Assembly (NCBI GenBank): GCA_037039685.1
Contig: JAWNGF010000010.1
Span: 434,001-498,000, forward strand
Length of the DNA: 64,000 nucleotides
Reading direction: 5' to 3'
Source of the DNA: Ceratobasidium sp. AG-K
Lineage: Eukaryota; Basidiomycota; Agaricomycetes; Cantharellales; Ceratobasidiaceae
Positions within the stretch are counted from its first letter, which is position 1. Each line of letters begins with the position of its first letter. Below, one piece after another: positions 36,001-46,335 of the stretch. Below the pieces are notes generated by a model that ran no database searches, had not been told where the DNA came from, and saw only the letters and a list, made by a program, of their open reading frames with translations. Made by a program: the position numbers and the translations under genes.

Positions 36001-36725
36001 ACTCATTCACAGAATTCGACCTGAATAATCTACTCGTAAGTTTGGAGCTCGCATGTCAGGGCATGAGTATATTCCAATTCTGGTCCCCGGCTCCTCAACG
36101 AAGTTGGTTAGGTTAGCATTTGAAAAACCTTTTGGGTACGTCAGTAAATCCGTTAGCTTCGTGTTCGCTGGCATTTATGGTGGGGTTTGCAATAGGGTAG
36201 CCTGTGAACTGAGGCCGCGTCAGATAGTTGCTATCCCTGGGAAGGCAATGAACGACGTCCCCAGCAAACGTTGCCTGGCTTTTGTTTGGCCGACTGGGAC
36301 ATTGAAGCTGAGGAGCGGAACACGCTCTCAGTCAGATTCAATCGCCGAGTTTGCCAGACGTGGTGTTACACAATCGAGTTCTGTAACTCAAACACAACTT
36401 TCAATTTCTACTCAGCTAGTAACTGCATATACCTTGGTCGGGGGCATGCAAATGTACTCGTTTGGCTGGTAGGATCAACGCCGAAGCGCGGGAACAACTG
36501 CGATTTGGTCGTGTCTGTTGTGCGCTGGCTGACACATGTGCGTGCCATGATCCAATGGTTTACCCGCCACGACCACTCGCAGAATTCTAGAGTGTTTGAT
36601 AAGTCCAATAAGTAACCGACGACCAATAAGATACAGGTGAGAGGCAGAGGCTGGTCCAGCAAAGGGAAAGATAAAATAATTCAGTTCAATGAAAGCGAGG
36701 TCCTTGGTCATAGTCTGTGCAGCAA
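33019..36725. other. 3.7 kb without a recognised gene
   Basis: Only short ORFs on both strands. Possible remnants are a stretch at about 33900-34100 (RTTFMSGDLVRVGSESYSP) and one at about 36271-36615 with several Cys (CQTWCYTIEFC); neither matches a family I know and no convincing start, splice set or domain was found. Confidence 0.4.
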
Positions 36726-39495
36726 TCAAACAAGCAGCTTTCCCTTAACCGCCTCCTCGATTCCGGCGACAGCACTGACTAGCCTCTTATTCCTTGCGTC
36801 CTGTTTCCTTGCCTGTTCGGCATCTCCAGCCCGCTTATGTAATTCTAGGGCCATCCTCAGCACAAACGTTCAACCTGCCTCACAAGTACGTACCGTAAAG
36901 CCTCAAACCAACCCACAGTCCCAGAACCGCATTCCCCATTCTCTTCCCATCTCTCGCCTCTTTGCTCGGACTTTCCACCTTTTTGATTTCGACAACCCCA
37001 TACCCGCAGCCAGTGATCTAACCGTCCCGAGCATGACGCTCGCATGCGACTCGGCAGTATGCATATACTTGGCCGCGCACATTGCCACGCCCAACGCACG
37101 GAGGTAGTTGTCTTGTGCCTTCGAGGACAGGTCGAGTGCGAGTTTCAGTTCTTGTTTTGCGCGAACGATGGACAGAGTAGGTGATGTGAGGATGTGAGCC
37201 AATGGGGCGAGAGAGTGAGTGCACGCCGACAAGAGGGCTTGGTCTGGTTTCGGTGTGGGGGTATCGGGTGGAGGCGTTGATGGCGCTGGGGAAGCAGATG
37301 CGATGTATCGGTCGCGAGCAACGATTCCCATTTGCAATCCGAGGAGGCCGGCACTCGCTGAGGTGTGGATGTATGATCCGGGTTGAGAGAAGCGGATCGC
37401 GGCCTAAATCAGATGTTAATACAGGATCCTAGCGTAATAAGCACCGAGGTGTACGCGGTCGAATCGGGGGATCTGAGAGTAAAATCCTGCTTGTCGACAC
37501 TCACCTCGTAGCAAGTTCTCGCTCGATCTTCCATACCCCTCGCGTGTGCCGAGTGGGCGTGATGCAGCGCTATTCTTGGAGCAAAGGAATCAAAGACTCC
37601 AAAATTCCGGGTAAGTGCCACCACTTCTGCTAGGCGCTGGTCGTACAAAATGTCAGCCCGGTGAAGACAAGAACATGGGAACTCACTTGTTCGGCGACAT
37701 CGAATTCGGATCTCATTATTGCAATCTGGATGTTATTAGCTAGAGACTTGCACTGCACAAGAAAGAGCTCACCGCTATGAGCTCGCACATCAAATCCCCC
37801 CGAACCTCTGCCAACCTCGACTCTGTCTCTTTGACATCTTCGAGTGTGGACCAAACCGGGACTAGATAACTCAACCATTAGAGATACGCCCGTTGAAACT
37901 AAACCCGGAAACCTACAAGCAACCTCGGCACCTAACTCAGCACTCGCCCTCAACCCTTCCATCGCGAACACCATCCTTCGTGGTTTTCGCCCAACAACAT
38001 CTCTCCTGGAAATACTAGACACCAGAAAGGCGAGCTCGAAAACAACCCGCGGATGGGTCGACTTCACTAATAAGTCGCCAGAGGATAGGGGAATGGGAAG
38101 GAGGAACGAGTCACTGCACGGGCACGTTGCTGTACCTAGCTGGGCAGCAGTCCCGAGGACGTCGACAGTTGGCATTTCTTCCCTCGGACTCGAGAACCCG
38201 GGTGATGCTGCGGTCGAACGCATGCCGCAGAAGCAAGCCTCGTCTGGATAGTCGAGGAATCCACCATCGAGGATAGTATGTAGCTTTGCTATCCGTTGCG
38301 CCGCCTTTTGTGCATCTCCTAGGTGTGTGTAGAGTGCTACTGCAAGGAAAAGGGTATGTGCGCGAAGGTGGTATAGATATGATGGAGCTGAATCGGCGGT
38401 CATAGATTTTGACGGAGATGTAACGGTGGGTGTTGAGGGTTGAGGGGTTTGTGGGTATGGAGATTTGGGCTGAGCTGTAGATGGAAGCGGAGAAGAGTCA
38501 GGCAGGTTCGATGTATCTGCCATTACCGCCCCAGTCTCTAACGCGGTCTCGTCAATGCCTAATTTCTCCTCCGTCTGGTGCAAAACCTCCTCCAGCTCGT
38601 CCTCGTCGAACAGGCACCCAGTCGTACTATGAACGATTCGCGCGCGTAGTATCGCAACGGTTGCTAATCTAGCCACCGCCTCGTCGCCCGCCTTTTCAGC
38701 CCGTGTTCGCATCTGCTCAAGGATATGCAATCCAGCGGCAAGATTTAATTTGCTGACCGAGTTGGGAGGGGGTCGGAGATGTATATCGGCAAGAGCGAGG
38801 TACGCTTCGTAGGTGTATTTTGAGGGAGGCTGGGATTGGGAGGAGGATAGCATCGACGTGAGGATTTTGAGTGCTCGTTTTGGCGTGGCGGCGCGTGCAC
38901 TAAGAAGCGTCAATGGGTCTTTGTAGGAGCGGAGCGAGGGGAGAGAAGTAGCCAGCGCAAGCTACGGTTGTCGGTACGAAATTTTATGCGAGCGGATTTC
39001 GTTAGCTTGATCCCAGGGGAACGAAGGAAAACGTACGCCTTTGAGTAATGCAGTACCAATCTGGCAATCAAATAAGCAACGGACAAAGCATTAGGGGAGT
39101 TTACTCACATCCTGTTCAACGCCGTTTGTCCACTCCCAGGCAGCATGGTTATCCTCTCCCCATCGACTGCACCTCGTGGCGAGCACCATCATCCCAACCT
39201 CGGCCAGCGCCATCCACGCCCTCACTTCGAGCTCTGGCGTCATTCCCTCACCCTGCCCCACCCATCCATCGCCCTTGACCCTTTTAGTGTCGTCGTTGTG
39301 TCCAGTGAGGCCTGTGCACCGCCGCAGAGCTCTTAGCGATACGCGTAGTCCAGGCACGTGCATAGGGTGGTCGGGTGGATATGACACTAGCATCGGGATT
39401 GCCAGCAGAACAGTTGTTGTTGGGGCGTATTCTCCTTCCCCATCTTCGCTGTCGCGCTTGCGCTTGAGACTGCTTGCAGCTTCGGGCTCGCTCAT
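36726..39495 (-). CDS. cohesin loading factor, SCC4/MAU2 family
   Basis: Starts MSEPEAASSLKRKRDSEDGE at 39495. Helical TPR-like repeats fill the protein: PELEVRAWMALAEVGMMVLA, YEAYLALADIHLRPPPN, LAAGLHILEQMRTRAEKAGD and YLYHLRAHTLFLAVALYTHL. A disordered Ser/Pro/Thr linker lies at about 38510-38400. The C-terminal exons contain FGVFDSFAPRIALHHAHS, LKLALDLSSKAQDNYLRAL, ASVMLGTVRSLAAGMGL and LELHKRAGDAEQARKQDAR before the stop at 36726. Length and order fit the SCC4/MAU2 partner of the SCC2 cohesin loader (family knowledge). Identification rests on the last segments and overall pattern. Divergent neighbour DUS1 lies about 700 bp away. Exon borders are approximate. Confidence 0.68.
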
Positions 39496-40204
39496 AATAA
39501 TGTGGTTGATCGTCACGGTAGGATGTGAGGAGAAAAGTCACGTGGCTGGCGTGAGGATCGAGACACAGCCACCGGGTCTGAAACAAGGCCCTGGATCACA
39601 GATTGTGCAACTCACCCTCATGAGCTGGTCTCAGCAGGTAGTTCGCCTTGTTCAGCGCTCACCATGTACCGACCGTACCAACGTCCGTGGACTGACATCA
39701 CGAATGCTATTGCAGCGCATTTGTACTCCAAAGCTCATAGGCATTCGTTTGCTGGTCGGCCTGGGCTGTTTTCCCGTCAGCAAAGCCTCAGATTTCGTGA
39801 GGTCGCGTAATTACAAGGAGTTTCTCGTCGGCTCTAGAGGGCTCGCAAGAGCTCACGAGCACTCATGAGACATTGCAAGCAAATTGAGCCCCGAGCTCAC
39901 GAGTCCTCACGAGCACTTGCGAGCATCCACAACCCCGTCGAGAAGCTCCCTCTCATTGCGGGCGCTCACGAGCCCCACGAATTTTTTTGTTTTTCGTAGA
40001 GCACTTGAGGTGTGTATGAATTTAAATTTACAATTGTGATAGGATGTCACGTGGAGCGTGGTCATAGCCACCAGGTTGTGACTCAGCAACTTCCACCACC
40101 TCGGCCAATTCAATACAAATTTATTTGGTGTGCGATCTCGTTGAGCATACCGAGCTCTGTCTTTCTTAAGGGCTAGTCTTGCTGCGCTATCGCGCTCTCT
40201 CGCT
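39496..40204. promoter_or_regulatory. divergent promoter region with four CTCACGAG copies
   Basis: Shared upstream region of the cohesin-loader gene (minus) and DUS1 (plus). CTCACGAG occurs at 39852, 39896, 39906 and 39965, amid near-copies such as CTCATGAG and CTTGCGAG. They could be factor-binding sites or a decayed short repeat. Confidence 0.4.
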
Positions 40205-41989
40205 ATGACTGCAACTTCTGAGTCAGTGACTCCAACTGCGGTTTCCAAGCTTGGCGGGTACGAGTTTTATCATCAAATTCTTAAAAGTCCAAAGTATGTC
40301 GTCGCCCCTATGGTTGACCAGAGCGAACTGGTAAGTGTTTTCATAAGTGTGGACACTCAATTCCACTGACGCTCGCCGAAAGGCTTGGAGAATATTGTCA
40401 AGAAGATACGATGCTCAGGTACGCCCACTAGACTGAAGTCTTGAGTTTACTAATTTGGAGATTAGCTAGCCTACACTCCGATGATCAACTCCAAGATGTT
40501 TGCGGGAAATCATCGACGAGGGTACCAGGAACTCAACTTCAACATTGCTCTCGGCGAAGAAGGTGGCGAGCATGACCGCCCACTCATCGTCCAGGTTCGC
40601 TTGCTGAGCTTCGCGTCGGATAGAGTGCTAATACACCTAGGGCAGTAGTTTTGTGGCAACGATCCTCAGAAGCTTCTCGATTCGGCACTGGTAGTCCAGG
40701 ACCACTGCGACGCGGTTGACCTCAACCTCGGTTGCCCACAGGATATCGCGCGCCGAGGAAACTATGGCTCGTTCTTGCAAGACGACTGGGATCTCGTATA
40801 CAAACTCAGTGAGATACATTCCCACTTTGTTGGCAATCCGTGCTGATATGCCATTGCTCTAGTCAACACCCTCCACACGAACCTCAAAGTCCCTGTCACC
40901 GCCAAATTCCGAATATTCCCAGACGTGAACAAAACTGTCGAATATGCCAAAATGATAGAGCGAGCAGGCGCCCAAATCGTCACTTGCCATGGCCGAACGA
41001 GGGAACAGCGGGGCACCAATACCGTACGTTGTGTTACCCTTCCGCCTGCCCACGCCTGAATTCGTGCACAGGGCCTGGCAGACTGGACCCAAATAGCCGC
41101 TGTCAAACGCGCACTCAAAGTTCCCGTATTCGCCAACGGAAACATCCTTTATCCCGAAGACGTCACTGCGTGTCTTGAAGCCACCGGCGCGGATGGAGTC
41201 ATGTCCGCAGAAGCAAATCTCTACAACCCCGCTTTATTCGCCGGACTCCCTTCCGACTCAAAACTCAAAGTCGGTCCGAGGGATCATACCGATTTGGCAA
41301 TCGAATATTTAGAGATTGTCAAAGATTTAAAGACAGATACGGCGCCTAGCGCGGTCAAGGGTCATTTGTTCAAGATGTTAAGGCCTGCATTGGGGCGAGA
41401 GACGGATTTGAGGGATAGGATTGGAAAGGTTATTCCAAAGGGCAAGGAGAAGAAAAAGCGGGACTGGATCGACGAGTATCTCGTGATCGTAAAGGAGTTG
41501 AAGGAACGAATGGAGGTGAGCGCGGGTTACTTGTGATTATCGCATTGGAGACTCAATGATGTACAGAGGGACAAAGCTGCTGTCACCTCAAGCAACGAGG
41601 CCAGAGAAGCCTCACCACCCCCCCACTGGGTTGCTCAACCATATGTCCGACCTCCACCCGTACCCGCACCCGAAAAACTAACAAAATCGGAGAAGAAGAA
41701 ACTCAGGAAAGGGAACCTCGCTACGAACCTCCCACCGCCTGAACCTACGTGCTCGAAATCCCCAGCCGAAGATGCAGCGCAACTCGAAAAGGCCGAAACT
41801 GAGGTTGCGCTCAGAGAGGCTACCGTATCTGGTGGGTACGACTTCTCACCTACTTGACCCATATTTATACGGTGTGTGATAGGGACAAAACGAGCTGCAA
41901 CACCTACAAATATAGAAGACGCTGATTCTAAACGCGCACGGGTCGAACCGGAGACTGAGCCCAAGCCCGCGCTTGCAGTGTCTTCCTAG
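40205..41989 (+). CDS. DUS1: tRNA-dihydrouridine(16/17) synthase, Dus1 type
   Basis: Starts [20 protein letters not shown] at 40205. Short introns separate exons that join to [63 protein letters not shown] (with the catalytic Cys in LGCP), [26 protein letters not shown] and [20 protein letters not shown]. This is the FMN-binding TIM barrel and helical domain order of Dus proteins, which reduce uridine in the tRNA D loop. A Lys-rich C-terminal extension follows ([20 protein letters not shown], then a Pro/Glu region and [13 protein letters not shown] before the stop at 41987). The KRAR stretch may be a nuclear localisation signal (inference). Intact. Confidence 0.88.
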
Positions 41990-42483
41990 TTGCCGACCCC
42001 GTTTAGTTTATTCGCTAGTGGTTGAAATGAATACATTATTCCATGCCTTGCACCGAACTCTCTATTACGTGTGGCTCCGCTCCGTGCTCTGAAGTCCGCA
42101 TAGCATCAGAAGAAAACTGTGGCAAACTCCAGGTTGGGATCAGCCCACAGGGCACGCTCGACTGGGATTGCGCACAACGGCATTACTTCGGAGTATATCC
42201 CCCAAATCAAGTGAGTTCTGCCTACTTTCTGTGTTATTTCCTGTCAATGTACGGCACAAAAGGCAGAACCTGCGTTCCCTGCGTCTGGGATCCAACTGTG
42301 CTATCCCGGTTAGTTGAGTCACTTTCACAACAGGTTGGAAATCGCCCGAAGGCTGTGTCAAATTCGCCGGTCATGGTCTCTTGATTTTCCATATATGCGT
42401 GATGGGCTAGAGCTCCACGTCGACCAAGGCCAGACATATATAAACCCCTCTCCTCCTCTACACTCGAAATCACACAATCCACT
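41990..42483. other. intergenic between DUS1 and the acetyltransferase gene
   Basis: Short ORFs only; includes the promoter listed separately. Confidence 0.5.
42437..42444 (+). promoter_or_regulatory. TATA box of the acetyltransferase gene
   Basis: TATATAAA followed by a pyrimidine-rich stretch and the ATG at 42484. The spacing fits a start of transcription near 42470 and a very short leader. Confidence 0.6.
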
Positions 42484-43171
42484 ATGGCTTCCAACACTAC
42501 CGATCTCGACCGAGCCGAATTCGAGGGGATGGTCGCTGGGCAACCCTACTGGGCGGGCGATCCATACATCCAGCAGGTCGCGAGTGCCCAACGCAGAAAG
42601 CTCGAAGAGATCAACGGGGAAAAAGACGAACCCACGCGAGACAAGCTTTTCAGGAGTTTTTTGAACTGCAAGCCCGATGCCCAGATTCCAATCACACTTC
42701 CTTTCTTTTGCGAATACGTGAGTTTGCCGGCACTGTGAATGTTTAACGAGCCTAGATGCTTCGAGTGTCTAGGGATTCAACATTACGCTTGAGGGAGACG
42801 TCTTTATGGGAACTGGATGTACGATCTTGGACGTTTGCCCAGGTATTTATGCAACCAAAGTCTGTTATTCAAGCTCATGAACCTTGACAGTCACGATCGG
42901 TGAACGCACTCTAATTGGCCCCAATGTCCAGATCTATACTCCCGTTCACCCGTTGAAGCCAGAGGAGCGGAACGGACTGAACGGAAAAGAATCGGCCAAG
43001 CCCATCAGGATCGGCAAAGACTGCTGGATCGGTGGAGCGGCAATCATCTGCCCAGGTGTTACAATTGGAGACGGGTCTACAGTCGGTGCTGGGAGTGTGG
43101 TGACTAAAAATGTAGAGCCGAGAACTTTGGTAGCTGGAAATCCAGCAAGGCTCATCAAAAGAATTGACTGA
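42484..43171 (+). CDS. sugar O-acetyltransferase (maltose/galactoside acetyltransferase family)
   Basis: Three exons joined in frame: MASNTTDLDRAEFEGMVAGQ to PFFCEY, then GFNITLEGDVFMGTGCTILD, then VTIGERTLIGPNVQIYTPVH to the stop at 43169. The N-terminal Mac domain (about the first 60 residues: YWAGDPYIQQ, RRKLEEINGE) is followed by hexapeptide repeats that form a left-handed beta helix, with the TPVHP catalytic His, the KDCWIGGAAIICPGVTIGDG segment and VAGNPARLIKRI at the end. The family acetylates sugars with acetyl-CoA; the natural substrate here is unknown. Intron positions are about 42718-42773 and 42842-42891. Intact. Confidence 0.87.
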
Positions 43172-44289
43172 TGCTCTCATAATGTATTGGCGCTTTTTGT
43201 ACGTTCGTGCACCATGTGTATGGATTGGATCGAAAGCTCTCTTCGCTGGAAGTTTAGGGATTGTACTCTGTAGCATTGTTGAACATGAAAGTCTTGACCT
43301 AAAGCTCGCATTTCGGTTAAGCCGCTATATTCTTACATGTAATATTGAAGAATGGTGACATACTTTGAAGCAGACTTGAACCACTGGTTGTCGCTGTATG
43401 CGTGTTGCTAGTTGTAGTACCATATATGACGCCGTCCTCAATCCCGAAGATCCCTGGACACTTCAAGGTTAATCATGGAGGTGAATAGCAAGTGTAGCAT
43501 CACAATGCATGTTATGGGAAGTAGGGGCGGTGGAAACATACCCAACCAACAGGAAGGTCAACTTGCCTATTTAAAACTCATTGGCGCTATAGCGAGACTC
43601 TGAATAAACAAGTGCGTGGGGATGTCACGGCTCCATCCCCGCTTCTTGATTTCCTCCTTACTTGCTAGGGCGCAACCTGCGGCTACCACGACTGCCTCGG
43701 CTACCCTTCCACCACTTCGAATCGTAAATTATGGTGAATTACGCGCGGCTAGCATGATATTTGCTACGCTTTTCTCAATCTCGGTGGGGGCACAAGGGCT
43801 CGGTCCTGAGAGGAGGATGGTGTATCTTTCAGGAGGTGTATTCGTGATGGAGATGCGTCCGGGCATCATGCTAGCAAATGTGTAGGCCGGGATATTTTAA
43901 GTGTGAAAGCACTCAGCGCAAACCGCAGTGCTAATTGTGGCTCGTAAGGGCGCGTTTGCGTAAACGAGCCCTTACCAGCACGTGCGGTTTTCGCTGAGCG
44001 CACCGAGTGGGAGGTGAAGGATAAAAGGTGAAACTCACTCGTTACTGGGTTTCTCAATATAGAACATCCCACACTTGGCCTCGGCGTCCGAGTCGCATAA
44101 GTGTTCAACTGGCAACCACACGGGTAGTTCTATGACAATTTGAATTACAGTTGAGCAGGAGGCGATGAGAGCTGTGCCGAGATGAAAGCGTCGCGCCACA
44201 TGTATTGGAAATCAAAATAAGAGGAGAGGGAAAAAGCAACCAGCGCACCACTAACGCATATACTACTCTCTTTCGTACAGCGATCCAAC
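43172..44289. other. intergenic, no recognised gene, one strong hairpin
   Basis: Short ORFs (for example 43616-43885 plus) have no recognised motif. Contains the hairpin at 43912-43998. Confidence 0.45.
43912..43998. repeat. long nested hairpin
   Basis: An outer stem of about 21 bp pairs CTCAGCGCAAACCGCA at 43912 with TGCGGTTTTCGCTGAG at the other end, with one mismatch and one bulge. Inside, GTAAGGGC pairs with GCCCTTAC, and CGTTT with AAACG around a four-base loop. Could be a foldback element or structured RNA. Confidence 0.8.
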
Positions 44290-44479
44290 ATGGTATTGCG
44301 ATATGCGGAGTGCCGAGCTAGATAATCGTGTATCTCAGCTCGTGCTACTTGAGAGTAGAGAACTGTGCATATATATACCTAGATAATCGTGTATCTACAG
44401 GGAATATAAGCAATAGAAATATGAAGTTAAATCTGAACTCATACCTCAGCTCGTGCTACTTGAGAGTAGAGAACTGAGG
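44290..44479 (+). repeat. hairpin-bearing repeat A, left copy
   Basis: Contains a 32-base motif twice (44334-44365 and 44445-44476 region), with core CTACTTGAGAGTAG flanked by CTCAG and, in the second copy, CTGAGG, so that it folds into a hairpin. CTAGATAATCGTGTATCT also occurs twice (44319 and 44380). The whole block is present in reverse orientation at 51299-51755. Confidence 0.75.
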
Positions 44480-45280
44480 TGTAAAACTTCCATCAGAATC
44501 ACACCACATGGGAGCGGTCACGTGGTACAACTTGTATCTATGTATGATACTGATATCTAGCACATGGTTGGTTGGAATGCAAGGGACAAGTCCCGGGCGC
44601 GACTCTGCAGCAAGCGCACCATTCACCATACTCAAAATATATGCCGTTAACGCTGTGTCCGTCACTATCATTTTTCAACGGGTCAGGAATAGACACACAT
44701 CAGCCCAGTCGCCCGAGTTGTCTGTTCTGCAATCAAAGTGAATATCACACCTAACGATGACTAGTCAAAGCGGGCTTGCAGACTGTATGCTCTTAGATTC
44801 ATCCATTGTGCCCCCTCACCCGACCAGAAGATGATAATGACATCTTAACCCTCCCTCGTCGTTTATTAGATCGCAGATCCCATCCAACCGGAGTACATTT
44901 GCCTCTACCTGACCCGTCCTTTCAACTAGCCCACACGATATCTTCCACTGGCGGCGAGGCGAGAGGAACCTAAGAATCAGGCTGGGGCGGTGAACATGGA
45001 GTCAGATTGACAATGGAGCTTACCTCGATGGTGGTTTCGAGAGTCTCGATTTCGACGCTCGCACTCTCGCTCGAACATTATGCTACCGTGCCTGCTATCT
45101 TACTGACGTGACCATCGCTTCCTCACGAGTCGTTACCGCAACCCGTTGGCGCGGCCGAAATGTAAGCACAAGGAACGAAAAGCGTCGAAAGAAATGGATG
45201 AAGATCGCACGAGACGGAAAAAAAGGCGAGTGGCGGAGAGGGATTCCAAAAAAACGGAGGCAAACGAAAGTAACGTACCG
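44480..45280. other. no recognised gene
   Basis: Between repeat A and the CCT3 pseudogene fragment; short ORFs without recognised motifs. Confidence 0.45.
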
Positions 45281-45712
45281 TGAGTTCAGTCAAAAACCTA
45301 ATCACATTCCCACCGCATTCCGGAAGAGCGTCCATGGAAAGATCCACAGCGTATCCGTAAAAGCCTTGAAAATCACTCCTTGCACCGCCTTTACAGCATC
45401 CTCCCCTGCTGTCCCTGGTTTCCTCTACGCTTGTCGACGCTCGGGCAACAGTCATCGCGGGGAACTCAGCTTGGTCCACGGAGTAGGATGGCGCATGACT
45501 TGGGGGTGCGCATTTCTTGAGGAAGGAAAACTATCTGGGAAAGCTATCGGTACAAGGAGTGAAGCAGCGAGAAGAAACGTACTGGTCGCCAAACTTCTTA
45601 ATCTGAAACATCCCAGAGTTGCTCTCGACGCCCAACTCCTACAGCTGCCTGATGCGGTTGACGATCGTCTCACCTGTCGCGTGTGCTGTTTGGCTGTCGA
45701 CCACCGAGGCAC
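45281..45712 (-). pseudogene. CCT3 (chaperonin TCP-1 gamma) pseudogene fragment
   Basis: On minus, three stretches in different frames resemble consecutive parts of the gamma subunit of the cytosolic CCT chaperonin: HATGETIVNRIRQL followed by a TAG stop and ELGVESNSGMFQIKKFGDQ; then SCAILLRGPS; then AMTVARAST; then NAGGNVIRFLTEL. The order and spacing match the apical-to-equatorial region of CCT3, with a deletion in the Gly-rich segment after AMTVAR. A GT...AG-like gap after KKFGDQ suggests a retained intron, so this is a duplicated genomic fragment, not a cDNA copy. A long plus-strand ORF over the same place (45108-46019) is out of frame with it and unlike any protein I know. The functional CCT3 gene must lie elsewhere. 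Confidence 0.65.
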
Positions 45713-46335
45713 CAGGGGAAATAATGGATACGTAAATTTAATGGAGTATATCGTGTCAAGGCTATTTACACATATTAACGCCAGACGAGAGAGAAAAGAA
45801 ATGACATGCGGTCGACACCCTCGAGTGATCCTGGCTACTCGATATTACATTCTCGCACTGCCGTATGCACCGAAACAAGATGCAACCCCAAGGAGTTCGA
45901 GCTACACCATGAGACTCACCATAGCCATCTCGGATTTGAGTGACCAAATCGTGATTATCGGCGGGTGCCCGGCGCGCACTCGACGATATGGCCATCCCCC
46001 TTCGAGTCGAAGACTTTAATGCCTCGTTCTGGACTATATGCACTTCGTTTGGCCGATACCACAAATAGCGTTTTCCTTATACGCAGGATGCTAGGTAAGA
46101 AGGCACACGCTGATGACTCAAGTTCCGATATGTAGCATCGAGCCGGATCCCACGAGCTACGACAGCATCGACACGGAGGTATGAGCAGACAGACCGACCT
46201 TGAAACGCATTAGCGCGACTGTGACTAAGCAAACACGTGTAGCCCTAATCTATGCGCACGCGCGGCCAATCGAACTTGGCCACCATATCTACTGCATTCT
46301 CATTCGATAGAGTTACGGATTGTTGAATCCCCAAG
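45713..46335. other. upstream region of the NACHT-WD40 gene
   Basis: No recognised gene; the end should contain the promoter of the gene starting at 46336. Confidence 0.45.

Noticed and set aside
36053..36615. possible small Cys-containing protein gene
   Set aside because: No signal peptide, splice model or family match; two frames compete.
45108..46019. 303-codon plus-strand ORF
   Set aside because: Low-complexity, no motif, and it lies antisense to the CCT3-like fragments, which explain the region better.
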